A stretch of DNA of 64,000 bases from Bacteroidetes bacterium 43-16. Its GTDB lineage: Bacteria; Bacteroidota; Bacteroidia; Chitinophagales; Chitinophagaceae. Every line of letters starts with the position of its first letter. Within the stretch, counting starts at the first letter, position 1. Positions 25,374 through 33,736 of this stretch are shown here, piece after piece. Made by a program: the position numbers and the translations under genes. Under the pieces are notes generated by a model. It was not told where the DNA came from and ran no database searches. It was given only the letters and a program-made list of their open reading frames with translations. The stretch is taken from the NCBI GenBank assembly GCA_001897525.1, contig MKTB01000009.1:62001-126000 (forward strand). Reading direction: 5' to 3'.

Positions 25374-28240
25374 TGTATGTCTTTTAAGGGTAAAGTAAAA
25401 ATAACAGCAGTACCGCAGGCAATTTCATTATTATAACGGTCTTCTATCCGGAAACTGATATCTGTTCGATGGGACTGGTTGTATAAGTCTATTCTTTCTT
25501 TGGTCAGGGCAATGCCCCTGGATTGTTGTATCCGTATCGTACTTTGTTTTAATTGCCCAGAACGGGCCCTTCCCACACCATTGTCTTCAATACGTATTAG
25601 GAGTGTGCCGTCTGATCTTTCTATGGAGACCCTGATCTTTCCCTTTTTGTCGCCCCGGTTTTGGATACCATGCCTGATGGCATTCTCAATAAAGGGCTGG
25701 AGGATAAAAGAAGGGATCAGGAAATCATCGGTTGAAAGGTCTTGCCCGATGATGAATTCATAAGTGAATATATGATCCAGTTTTACTTTTTCTATCTCCA
25801 GGTAAGTACTTAAAAACTCAATTTCGGTGCTTAATTCGATTTCATTCTTTGGGGTGGTTTCAAACAGCAAACGGATCAGCCTGGAAAAATTACTCATGAA
25901 TTTACTGGCCCCGGAGAGGTCCTGGCTAACGATATATTGATAAAAAGAATTAAGGCTGTTGAAGATGAAGTGGGGATTCATCTGTGAGCGTAAGGCCAGT
26001 TGTTCCAGGGAACTGATCTTTTGTTTGAGCTCCATTCGCTCGCGCTCTTTTCTGCGCAGATGCGACATGCGCCACCAGATGAGCAAGGCCAGGCTACCCG
26101 AAAATAGGATGAATCCACCGGTTTGTACCCACCAGTGCATCCACCACGCTTTCCTGATCTCAAAAGCAAAAGTGCTCACGTCGCTGTTGTTCCCAAAGCG
26201 GTCTGTTGCGAAAAGCTCCAGTTTATATTTGCCCGGCGGTAGAGCTGGATAATTCAGCTTGTTTTGATCTGTTGTTTGCCACTGTTCTTCCAGGCCTGAT
26301 AAGCGGTAGGTGTATTTCATTCTGTCCATTGAGCGGAAAGAGATGCCGGAATATTTAAATACCAGGTTATTCTCATCCCGGTTGAGCAGCAGAACCGAAT
26401 TAGTGTCCCGTTTGTGCCCGGAAATGAATACTTCATCAAGGTGTATGTTGCACAAGTAAGCCTTGTTTTGATCTGTGGTATTCAGGAATGAAATGCCTTC
26501 GGGACTGCCGGCTATGATATAGTTGCTGTCCGCATAGATACAAGTGATGTCATTGGACAAAAGACCATCCGGGCGATCATATACATTGATCCTGAACAGC
26601 TCTTTTAAGCTGATCCGGTTGAGCCCTTTTACGGTGCCTATGTAGACATCGTCCTCGTAGAGGAACAGGCAATTGCTGATATTGCTGGAAAGCCCGGTGC
26701 TTTCATCAAAGTGCCGCAATATCCTATCGTCGCGCAGGCAATAGACACCGCTTTCTCTTGTACTAACCCATAACAGGTTGTGTTGCCGGCTGAAAGCGAT
26801 CCCGTTTATGGGGCCCGGGACGAGCCGTTTGTCCTGATCAAAGTTTATGGCCGGTTGTCGGGGATTTACCCTAAAGAGCCCATCCGTTGTTCCGGCATAA
26901 TAAATGCCGTTTTTGTAATACACCCCGGTCAGGCGCACTCTTGTGTTAAGCGAATCAATTAATTTACCTGTTTTTAAAGAGAGCCTGTGGATGAGTCCTT
27001 TAAAATTAGCAGTGATCAATGTATCTCCCAGGGACATAAATGATTTTATACCGCTTATAGAATCCATCATTCCTGCCCCTATGAATGCTTCAATTATATT
27101 GTGATGTGCATTCGTCTGTATATTCCCGGGGCTTACCCGAAGGATATCCAGGTTCAGTTTATGAATCTGCTGTTTGTGGCCCAATGTCTTTTTTACGGTA
27201 TCTAATTGTCGGATTTGCCAATCGTTGAGCCCGGCTAAAAGTACCCCGTTGTAAGTATAAAAATGATAGGTATGCACGGCTAAATTATCCGGGCGGCGCT
27301 TGATGTTATAGCTATTTTCTGCGGGGAAATAATATAACCCACGGCCGTTGGTGCCGAGCCAGAGGCTGCAATCTCTATCGGTAAAGCTGGTATTGACCAC
27401 CAGGTTCTTGAGCAGTGTATCGCTCAACTGTTTTGAGTTGATATTGTATAAATAGCTTCCGGTAAGTGAATTGATGACACATAAAGAGTCGTTGTGCAGG
27501 TACACAGAAGTATGGTGAGCCGGTAACCGGATCGTATCAATATGATCCTTCCTGAATAAGTACAGGTCTTGCATAAAATGAGCATAATAAAATGTGCCGC
27601 CGGGAGCGGGGCGGGCATTATACCAGTCCCTGAGCAAGGGATGGGCGTTTTGTTCTATTGCATACCTGGAAAGGCCGGGATGCAGCAGAGACATAGGCTG
27701 GAAGCCAACGAACTGCCGGGGAAAAAGAAAACCCTTGCCTGCATAGTTAATCGGAAAAATGCTGACTTTGTCGTTTGTGTCAATAAGAAAGGCTTGTTGA
27801 TTATCGGTTAGTAAAATACTGCCGGAGGTATCTTCTGCCAAAGCCTTATTCTCTGATTTGATGTTCAGTTGACGTATCAGGGGGCTGTTGTGTTTATTAA
27901 AGATCTTTCCATTTGCATAATAGCAGATTTCGTTTTTAAAAGGGGATATCCAGATACGTCCCCGTTTATCGATCATCAGCATGTTAACGTCATTGCCGGG
28001 TAAGCCTTCCGATACGGTAAAGTTTTTAAAGGTGTTGCCATCGAAGCGGCTGAGGCCGGTTTCTGTAGCGATCCACAAATAGCCGAAGGCATCCTGTGTG
28101 ATAAAATAGACGGTATTTCCCGCGAGGCCTTTTTCTGCTGTGATTTGTACGTAGCCGCGTTCTTTAGCGTAGAGGTTACCATCGGGCAGGCAGAATAAAA
28201 AAATAAGGGGTATGAAAAAATATGTGAAGTAAAACGGCAT
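25370..28240 (-). CDS. two-component sensor histidine kinase, propeller plus Y_Y_Y type
   Basis: A 956-residue membrane sensor. After a signal/membrane segment (MPFYFTYFFIPLIFLFCLP) come about 600 residues of two-component propeller repeats (ITQDAFGYLWIATETGLSRFDG, IDKRGRIWIS, LWVSTRESGVY, YIGTVKGLNRI), then a Y_Y_Y-like domain ending FATDRFGNNSD, a transmembrane helix near 700-725 (FILFSGSLALLIWW), and a LytS-type kinase: QMNPHFIFNSLNSF with H757, then PFIENAIRHG and RIEDNGVG of the ATPase. ATG 28240 is chosen over an in-frame TTG. Such sensors often detect polysaccharide fragments in Bacteroidota, but the ligand is unknown here. Confidence 0.93.
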   Translation of the reverse strand: MPFYFTYFFIPLIFLFCLPDGNLYAKERGYVQITAEKGLAGNTVYFITQDAFGYLWIATETGLSRFDGNTFKNFTVSEGLPGNDVNMLMIDKRGRIWISPFKNEICYYANGKIFNKHNSPLIRQLNIKSENKALAEDTSGSILLTDNQQAFLIDTNDKVSIFPINYAGKGFLFPRQFVGFQPMSLLHPGLSRYAIEQNAHPLLRDWYNARPAPGGTFYYAHFMQDLYLFRKDHIDTIRLPAHHTSVYLHNDSLCVINSLTGSYLYNINSKQLSDTLLKNLVVNTSFTDRDCSLWLGTNGRGLYYFPAENSYNIKRRPDNLAVHTYHFYTYNGVLLAGLNDWQIRQLDTVKKTLGHKQQIHKLNLDILRVSPGNIQTNAHHNIIEAFIGAGMMDSISGIKSFMSLGDTLITANFKGLIHRLSLKTGKLIDSLNTRVRLTGVYYKNGIYYAGTTDGLFRVNPRQPAINFDQDKRLVPGPINGIAFSRQHNLLWVSTRESGVYCLRDDRILRHFDESTGLSSNISNCLFLYEDDVYIGTVKGLNRISLKELFRINVYDRPDGLLSNDITCIYADSNYIIAGSPEGISFLNTTDQNKAYLCNIHLDEVFISGHKRDTNSVLLLNRDENNLVFKYSGISFRSMDRMKYTYRLSGLEEQWQTTDQNKLNYPALPPGKYKLELFATDRFGNNSDVSTFAFEIRKAWWMHWWVQTGGFILFSGSLALLIWWRMSHLRRKERERMELKQKISSLEQLALRSQMNPHFIFNSLNSFYQYIVSQDLSGASKFMSNFSRLIRLLFETTPKNEIELSTEIEFLSTYLEIEKVKLDHIFTYEFIIGQDLSTDDFLIPSFILQPFIENAIRHGIQNRGDKKGKIRVSIERSDGTLLIRIEDNGVGRARSGQLKQSTIRIQQSRGIALTKERIDLYNQSHRTDISFRIEDRYNNEIACGTAVIFTLPLKDIQ

Positions 28241-28344
28241 AGTTTGATCAGATCGGGTCAGGCAAGAGGTACTCAAAAAAATAAATAAGGTAAGATAAAT
28301 ATATTTAAGCCCGTAACAAAGTACTTTTTCTGCCTGTTTTATTG

Positions 28345-28373
28345 AAAAGGCTTCCGTTTGCAGAACGGAAGCC
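28345..28373. terminator. terminator of the 28435 lipoprotein gene
   Basis: Ten-base perfect arms ggcttccgtt/aacggaagcc around TGCAG. On the minus strand it is followed by TTTT. It lies 62 bases past the gene stop. Confidence 0.7.
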
Positions 28374-28434
28374 GGAAAATCAGTTTTGTGGTATCAGGGA
28401 ACCGAAGATTTCTGAAGAATGGAAGACAGCAGGT

Positions 28435-29472
28435 TTACAGTACATTCACCGTGCCATAGATCCAGTCACTTAAGTCATCGTTTTGGTTCATCGTGCCCCG
28501 GTAACGATAGGTAATTAAACCTGTTTGTGTTCCGGTGGATACTGTAAAGGAGAGGAAATTAGTCCTTACTACAGGTATAGACCAGGATCCGTTGGTTCTC
28601 TGGTATTGAAATTCCAGGTAGTCCGAGTAGTTGTAATACCCGCTGCCTTTGCAGGCGGGCGGAGTGCACAATGCTACGCCCCAGTTTACTTCCATCCGGC
28701 GTGTGCTGCCCACACTTGCGTTGTATACGAAGGAAACGGGCACTATCTTTTTAACCGCAACATCATAGTATTCCTGGATGGGTGCGCCGTAGATGTCGTC
28801 ACTGCTTATAATCGTAAAGTCCGGGCAGCTTGTAGCGATCTGGAAACGGCTTTCTATAAAGGTATTGAGGCAATAGTCCTGGTGATTGGTCGGTGTGTAG
28901 TCACCGGTAATCCGCCACTGTTTGTAATTAACGGTACCGGAACTGAAGGAACCCAGGAGGGTTATGTTGCTGTATCCCAATTGTCGCTCACCGGTCCCGG
29001 AAGGACTGGTGATCCAGCCACTAGGCGTAAGCTTTACCATAGTCTTGCTTGAAGGATCAGTTCTCTGCGGTTCCAGGTCATCCGGGAGGGTCAGGTCCCA
29101 GGACAGGCCTACGCTGCCGGACAGGCCACCGGCACAGGGACCGGAATTATCCAGGCTAAAGCCACGATAATAGAGTTCTACATGGTCCAGTTCGTTGCCT
29201 GAACCGCAAATGGCCAGGGACTGGTTGCCTTTTTTTGCCTGTTCGCGGTAGGCTTCAAGGCTCATGAGCTTGCCTTGCCGGTCTTTGATCATAATCTTTG
29301 TTTTTACTTTTCCAGGTGCCTGGAAGAGAAAATGTTTTGTTTTCAGGGGCTCTTTGCCCGTTTCGGTAACCAGGTTTTCTGTCGTACCTGACTTCTGGCA
29401 GGCGCTGAATGATAAGTAGAGTAAGCCACCACTGATGAGCAGTCCGCATTGTGTAATAATATTCATGTGCAT
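28435..29472 (-). CDS. lipoprotein of unknown function (paralogue of 52374 gene)
   Basis: A 345-residue lipoprotein with signal and lipobox YLSFSAC-QKSG. The protein shares long blocks with the 347-residue product at 52374-53417: ETGKEP, CGSGNELDHVELYYRGF, GPCAGGLSGSVGLSWDLTLP, KTMVKLTPSGW, CLNTFIESRFQIATSCPDF, SSDDIYGAPIQEYYDVA and ALCTPPACKGSGYYNYSDY. Six or more conserved cysteines suggest disulfides outside the cytoplasm. No domain recognised. Start ATG 29472 or, two codons later, ATG 29466. Separated from the sensor gene downstream by its own terminator. Confidence 0.72.
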   Translation of the reverse strand: MHMNIITQCGLLISGGLLYLSFSACQKSGTTENLVTETGKEPLKTKHFLFQAPGKVKTKIMIKDRQGKLMSLEAYREQAKKGNQSLAICGSGNELDHVELYYRGFSLDNSGPCAGGLSGSVGLSWDLTLPDDLEPQRTDPSSKTMVKLTPSGWITSPSGTGERQLGYSNITLLGSFSSGTVNYKQWRITGDYTPTNHQDYCLNTFIESRFQIATSCPDFTIISSDDIYGAPIQEYYDVAVKKIVPVSFVYNASVGSTRRMEVNWGVALCTPPACKGSGYYNYSDYLEFQYQRTNGSWSIPVVRTNFLSFTVSTGTQTGLITYRYRGTMNQNDDLSDWIYGTVNVL

Positions 29473-29661
29473 AAAATTTTATCGAATATAATTATAGATA
29501 TTAATTATTGTAAATGTATACTTTATTGTCTTTTAATTGCTTTTGTCTATTTAGTCTTCAGTAATTAATGCTATCATAAATATTTAATTCGACATAATGT
29601 CGCCAAATAAGCTTTCTCAAAAAAGTTCCTTCTATTGTGGCGAATTTTTAGACACTGCAAG

Positions 29662-29697
29662 AAAAGGCTTTCAAGGTTTACACATGAAAGCCTTTTT
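29662..29697. terminator. orphan hairpin terminator in repeat copy 2
   Basis: Twelve-base perfect arms aaaaggctttca/tgaaagcctttt and a T run. It matches in position and sequence the terminator that follows tRNA-Phe copy 1, but no tRNA or gene precedes it on the plus strand. Confidence 0.6.
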
Positions 29698-29714
29698 ATT
29701 GGTCGAAAATGGAT

Positions 29715-29912
29715 CGAATAACAGATGATGGATCAAATTAAAATTTGTGGAGGATTAAAACTTTAAGCATAGAGATTTGCTAATCTGAACAGAAAAAATT
29801 CGATAGACCTTATGTCCCTGAATTGCCTATCCGGAACAACTAATAACGGGATTTAAAATCCCGTGTTATCAATTGTTCGATATGCGCTTCGCTAACCTAT
29901 CGAACAGCACGA
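29715..29912 (+). repeat. 300-base repeat region, copy 2 with one 88-base unit
   Basis: Nearly identical to 20056-20338: first about 105 bases of shared sequence (TGGATCAAATTAAAATTTGT ... TTCGATAGACCTTATG), then one structured unit at 29824-29911 with hairpin ACGGGATTTAAAATCCCGT and the TGTTCGATA ... TATCGAACA pair. It has the same orientation as copy 1, and the two copies enclose the genes from 20395 to 29472. Confidence 0.75.
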
Positions 29913-30077
29913 AGTTTAGTTGAAAAATATAGCTTCATTATTAATGCTATGAATACATAATTTGAAAGTAAGGTAAAATTCTGTTTCCCATATTAAATAA
30001 ATATTTATTTTATTTAGTGTTCAGATTGGAATATTTTTTATATTTGGTTTCATTATTAACCATAAATTGTGCATTTT

Positions 30078-30410
30078 ATGAAAAAATTAACTTTATTAGT
30101 AGTTATGCTCTGCTCATTCACAGCATTTAGCCAGTCACAACACTTTTGTAAAAAAGCAGTTCAGACATCAATTAATTCATGGTCATACCGTGTTTTTCAG
30201 TCCAATTATCCTATGATGGGTTTTGTACAGATCAATGTTACAACATATTCAATGTGGGCTCCTCCTAGCAGTACGGGATGGCAACCTTTTATAAGTGGAG
30301 GAACTTATGGTGGTGTGGGATATGGAAGCTCTTGTGTAATAGAAATCCGGATAGGCAATGAATTTAGCGGAATTACTTCACAATTTGTTGTACAGAATAC
30401 TTGTTCATAA
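30078..30410 (+). CDS. small secreted protein of unknown function
   Basis: A 110-residue protein with signal peptide (MKKLTLLVVMLCSFTAFS-QSQ). The mature part of about 90 residues has three cysteines and an aromatic/glycine-rich centre (MWAPPSSTGWQPFISGGTYGG). ATG 30078 is chosen over GTG 30069, because it begins directly at the MKK signal. No family recognised. It is the only plus-strand protein gene between tRNA-Phe copy 1 and 37.7 kb. A terminator follows about 110 bases downstream. Confidence 0.6.
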   Translation: MKKLTLLVVMLCSFTAFSQSQHFCKKAVQTSINSWSYRVFQSNYPMMGFVQINVTTYSMWAPPSSTGWQPFISGGTYGGVGYGSSCVIEIRIGNEFSGITSQFVVQNTCS

Positions 30411-30521
30411 GATAAGCATCCACTACTTTATTGATTTCTGTATGGATATATCAAAGATCAAGTGGCTAAGGGTCATATCAAAAAAAGGCTGTCCCCTAAG
30501 TGTATATGAACCCTAGTTACT

Positions 30522-30560
30522 GCAATACATCTAATTGAAATGTTAGATGTATTGCTTTTT
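30522..30560 (+). terminator. terminator after the 30078 gene
   Basis: Thirteen-base perfect arms gcaatacatctaa/ttagatgtattgc with an 8-base loop, then TTTTT. Confidence 0.75.
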
Positions 30561-30952
30561 ATAATACCTTATTTAATTACATTTTTTAACACCGGTCAAA
30601 TCCATGTAATCCAGCTTGTCTTACAAATTCTCATCGAGGCCGTAATCCTCCGAGATACAGTGCAAGATTAAGATATCGTAAATTGGTTGTTTCTAAGCTG
30701 CTAACATTAATCATAATCAAAAGAAATAAAGACCCCGAATAGAGGGGTGTTTTGCTGTGTATTAACCAATAAACTGTGGAGATATTATTAAAGTTAGTAA
30801 TGCTAATATGATTAACAATGTTAGCTTAGAGAAAAAGTTCTCAATATTGGAGCTTAAAATGTGTTATAACTAGAGAAACTACAAAGCTTAAATCTAAATT
30901 GATTAGATAACCTATAAAGATTAGTTGCTATTTATCCTTTAGGTTCAATTTT
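30561..30952. other. gene-free A/T-rich stretch
   Basis: I see no complete gene, RNA or clear repeat here. A stop-bounded run at about 30600-30740 could encode a short basic segment (HRGRNPPRYSARLRYRK), which may be a decayed gene, but it lacks a start. Confidence 0.4.
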
Positions 30953-31018
30953 ATGAAAAAGATTATGGTTATCTGTGCTACAAGTGCTTTTTTGTTGGCA
31001 TGGCGACTGCTGTGTTGA
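30953..31018 (+). pseudogene. orphan signal-peptide-like fragment, probably frameshifted
   Basis: ATG 30953 opens MKKIMVICATSAFLLAWRLL and stops after 21 residues. One extra T in the T6 run at about 30988-30993 would instead continue FFVGMATAVLSIVPDL and onward to about 31090. It looks like the start of an exported peptide gene that has lost its frame, or a very short peptide. Confidence 0.3.
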
Positions 31019-31072
31019 GTATAGTCCCTGATTTAAAGATATATATTAGATCTTCTGTATTGCATACTGTTG

Positions 31073-31468
31073 TTATTCAGGATATTTTTTATAACTGATG
31101 CCTTCTTTATTGTTGTAAATAATAATCATGTTTCCGAATTCACCAAAGTAGCTTTCCAGTTCAATTTGATTAATGCTCATGTGCTTATATTTTTTCAGCT
31201 CTTTAATATGCTTTCCGTCTTTACACTGCCCGTCAAAGACAAATATTGTATTGCTGTCAGAGTGGTCACAATTAAGCGCGGCAAAATCCACTATACATCC
31301 TCCGCAGGAGATACAGGACACGACATATATCGTATCATAGTTTTGAAGTTTATATTTTTCTACAAATAGAAATGCTTTACTCTTTTGGCAGCCCGTCATG
31401 AACAGGGCTAAGGTCAAAAGCATAAAATTGATGATGAGAAGACGACTTATAAATATACACTTTTTCAT
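31073..31468 (-). CDS. small cysteine-containing lipoprotein
   Basis: A 131-residue lipoprotein with signal and lipobox LFMTGC-QKS. The mature domain has five further cysteines, including CISCGGC, and DFAALNCDHSDSNTIFVFDGQC; no family recognised. The first 92 bases, coding for the whole signal and lipobox, overlap the end of the 31377 gene in another frame. An internal ATG at 31423 would shorten the overlap to 47 bases and still leave a signal. Last of a four-gene minus-strand lipoprotein run (33466 to 31073). Confidence 0.65.
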   Translation of the reverse strand: MKKCIFISRLLIINFMLLTLALFMTGCQKSKAFLFVEKYKLQNYDTIYVVSCISCGGCIVDFAALNCDHSDSNTIFVFDGQCKDGKHIKELKKYKHMSINQIELESYFGEFGNMIIIYNNKEGISYKKYPE

Positions 31469-32483
31469 TTCTTATAAATGCGATTGAGGGGTCCAGTTGC
31501 TCTTTGAGTTTTAATTCAGCTATTTTGACCAGGTGATCATTGTAAACAATAATGGTAGACTTAGATTTTGAATGGCTATTGTTCGTAATAAACAAGTAGA
31601 TGCTGCCTTTTGGCGTGACTACGATTCTTTCTATTTTGTCATTATCTTTCAGGTATTTCCGCAAAAAAGTCAGATCATTAGGCTTGGCATCAAATTTCTT
31701 TGTTACTAAAGGGTCCAGTTTTTTTGATTTTGTAGCATGATCTTTAAAAGAATAAGCATAAAGACGATCGCCTTTATGAAAGGTATAAAACAGGGTTTCA
31801 TTTATGCTGTCGTATGCGCATATAGGAAATCTTAAATATTCATATTCCTCCATAAGCATTGATGGGTTTTTGAACAGCTTATGGTCTTTCAAAACCCCGT
31901 TTTCTTCTTTTAAATATATGTAGGCAAATGTATCCAAGAGATTGGGGGTCTCATTTCTCACTCTGTAGGGTATCAATAGCTCATTATTTTTCAAGGCAGT
32001 TACTTTGGAAAGGTAGATTGAAGCAATAAAAAAGGAGTCATTGAATAGCCTGGGTATTGTGTATGCGCCCAAGGTCCATTTATGCGCATTATATTTGTCT
32101 ATAGAAATGGTATGCACCTTAGACAGGTCGTTTTTATCAATATATTCAATAATGTTTCCTTTAGTCCAGAAAGCATCCATCTCTCCGGCAATAGGGAACT
32201 TCAGCATCGGTGTATCCTTGTATATATTGGCAAGGATAATGTTATTAGTTGCTGCATCATATACGCATAGATGAGGTGTGTCGTTTATACTCATAAAGTC
32301 AGCACCATTCACCCATGAATAGTCATCATAAACCTGCTCCATATCAAACCTGACGGTCAGGCTATCCACTGTGATATGATGTGTTAAGTCCGCCCCTGGA
32401 TTACAAGATAGCGCAGCGTAAAGAATAAAACCACCAATTAAATATTTTAACTGGTGGTAAGTTTGTGTTATTGAAACTGCCAT
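31377..32483 (-). CDS. lipoprotein with DUF4221/6-bladed-propeller-like repeats
   Basis: A 368-residue lipoprotein with lipobox LYAALSC-NPG. The mature part alternates strand-rich segments with DxxxN turns (LCVYDAATNNIILANIYKD, IEYIDKNDLSKVHTISIDKYNA, GSIYLFITNNS), compatible with the beta-propeller lipoproteins common in Bacteroidota (DUF4221 or BF3068-like). Function unknown. Its start overlaps the stop of the upstream lipoprotein gene by 16 bases and its end overlaps the next gene by 92 bases, so translation of the set looks coupled. Confidence 0.65.
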   Translation of the reverse strand: MAVSITQTYHQLKYLIGGFILYAALSCNPGADLTHHITVDSLTVRFDMEQVYDDYSWVNGADFMSINDTPHLCVYDAATNNIILANIYKDTPMLKFPIAGEMDAFWTKGNIIEYIDKNDLSKVHTISIDKYNAHKWTLGAYTIPRLFNDSFFIASIYLSKVTALKNNELLIPYRVRNETPNLLDTFAYIYLKEENGVLKDHKLFKNPSMLMEEYEYLRFPICAYDSINETLFYTFHKGDRLYAYSFKDHATKSKKLDPLVTKKFDAKPNDLTFLRKYLKDNDKIERIVVTPKGSIYLFITNNSHSKSKSTIIVYNDHLVKIAELKLKEQLDPSIAFIRNEKVYIYKSSSHHQFYAFDLSPVHDGLPKE

Positions 32484-32950
32484 ACAGCAATTATATTATC
32501 TGCAACCACTTGATCAGAACTGGTTGAGGTGGAGAGTAAATAAGTAAGCGCATCATTATTCCCGGATTTTTTATAGATAAAAATCTGGTGATTCATAAGC
32601 GCGTTTATGCCCGCATTTGTTATTTCCGGGAATATTACAGGCCAATTGTGATGCGCAAAATAGCCAACAGAATTACCCGAAGTAATATAGCTATCTAAAA
32701 TAGCCAATTGGTCTAATTGAGAGACAGATGACTTAGTGACATTACAATTCTTTCCACTGGTAGAGCAATCATATTTTCCTTTATCATTAATAATGAAGTC
32801 TCTGGTATATTTGGCTTTTGTTACATACAGGTCAGTATTCCATGCTATAGTTTGCTCCTTAGTGTGGTTATCGGATACGTTGATGGGGGCGCTTTTTTGA
32901 CAAGAAAATAAAAACAGCATTCCAAAGGAGAGTAATATTATCTTTTTCAT
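32468..32950 (-). CDS. small lipoprotein, tandem paralogue of the 32978 gene
   Basis: A 160-residue lipoprotein with lipobox FLFSC-QKS. It aligns along its whole length with the neighbour at 32978-33466: AWNTDLYVTKAKYTRD, GKYDC, NCNVTK, AILDSYI, NSVGYFAHHNW, IFPEIT, GINALMNHQIFIYKK and DNIIAVWQF. The two are a recent tandem duplication with diverged lipobox-proximal linkers. Two conserved cysteines (KYDC ... NCNVTK) may form a disulfide. No known family. Gap to the upstream paralogue is 27 bases. Confidence 0.7.
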   Translation of the reverse strand: MKKIILLSFGMLFLFSCQKSAPINVSDNHTKEQTIAWNTDLYVTKAKYTRDFIINDKGKYDCSTSGKNCNVTKSSVSQLDQLAILDSYITSGNSVGYFAHHNWPVIFPEITNAGINALMNHQIFIYKKSGNNDALTYLLSTSTSSDQVVADNIIAVWQFQ

Positions 32951-32977
32951 ATGTTGTAGATTTTAGGATTTTAAAAA

Positions 32978-33466
32978 TTATTCAGCAAATTGCCAGGTAG
33001 CAATAATGTTATCCTGGACTACATTATTTGAACTGGAAGCGGAGGAAAGAATGTAAGTCCGGGAACCATCATTTCCTTCTTTTTTGTAGACGAAAATTTG
33101 ATGATCAATAAGGGCATTTATCCCGGCAACTGTTATCTCCGGGAATATTTCATGCCAATTATTATGAGCAAAATACCCGGCAGAATTACTGGAAGCGATG
33201 TAAGTGTCTAAAATAGCCAGTTCTATCAGCTTTTTATCTTCCGGCCGCTTTGTTACATTGCAGTTATCTCCGGCTTTTGAACAGTCATATTTTCCATTAT
33301 TCAGCATCACCATGTTCCGGGTATATTTTACTTTCGTTACATAAAGATCAGCATTCCATGCTAAGGTCTGAGGTTCAGATACATTTTCCTTCAGGTTACT
33401 CGTTTCGCTTTTTTTACAGGAAAGTAAAAACAACATAACAGAGGAAAGGATAATTAACTTCTTCAT
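32978..33466 (-). CDS. small lipoprotein, tandem paralogue of the 32468 gene
   Basis: A 162-residue lipoprotein with lipobox FLLSC-KKS. ATG 33466 is chosen because it begins the MKKLIILSS signal; the open frame extends upstream over the regulatory motif at 33524 and is not expected to be coding there. The protein shares the full pattern of its paralogue (LYVTKVKYTRN, GKYDCS, NCNVTK, GYFAHNNWHEIFPEIT, GINALIDHQIFVYKK, DNIIATWQF). First gene of the 33466-to-31073 lipoprotein run. Confidence 0.72.
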   Translation of the reverse strand: MKKLIILSSVMLFLLSCKKSETSNLKENVSEPQTLAWNADLYVTKVKYTRNMVMLNNGKYDCSKAGDNCNVTKRPEDKKLIELAILDTYIASSNSAGYFAHNNWHEIFPEITVAGINALIDHQIFVYKKEGNDGSRTYILSSASSSNNVVQDNIIATWQFAE

Positions 33467-33523
33467 AGGTTGTAAATTTTTAATGTAAATCGAAAGTAAT
33501 GGAACAGGATTAAATAAAATATT

Positions 33524-33563
33524 CGGGAATTCCCGTATTTTTTCATTCCGCAAAAAAAATATT
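33524..33563 (-). promoter_or_regulatory. palindromic upstream motif (site A)
   Basis: CGGGAATTCCCG (33524-33535) is a perfect 12-base palindrome next to TATTTTTTCATTCCGCAAAA. It lies 58 bases upstream of the 33466 start. Nearly the same 40-base arrangement precedes the 52064 start, and a weaker form the 53417 start. Confidence 0.55.
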
Positions 33564-33650
33564 ATTGAAAATGAATTCATTATTCTTTTTTGACCTTTAA
33601 ACAAAAATCTCTGTTGTCCATATTATGCAACACAAAAGGCTATTTAAACA

Positions 33651-33684
33651 ACAAAGCCGGTACAATAAATTGTACCGGCTTTGT
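33651..33684. terminator. terminator of the 33737 gene
   Basis: Fifteen-base perfect arms acaaagccggtacaa/ttgtaccggctttgt with loop TAAA, 52 bases past the gene stop; T-rich on both sides, so it may work in both directions. Confidence 0.75.
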
Positions 33685-33736
33685 CCTTTTTATTGATATA
33701 AATTGATGCCCGCTGTCAGGCTGTTTTTTTACAGGA

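Larger units (their letters stand above)
29473..30077. other. gene-free stretch holding the second structured repeat
   Basis: Low-GC intergenic DNA between two divergent genes. It contains the orphan hairpin at 29662, the repeat copy 2 at 29715-29912 and then about 165 A/T-rich bases ahead of the 30078 gene, with TATATTTGG (about 30039) as a possible -7 element. No open frame of interest. Confidence 0.6.

Noticed and set aside
30478-30500. AAAAAAGGCTGTCCC as an insertion sequence end
   Set aside because: It resembles terminal repeats seen in some insertion sequences, but no second end or transposase remnant was found nearby.
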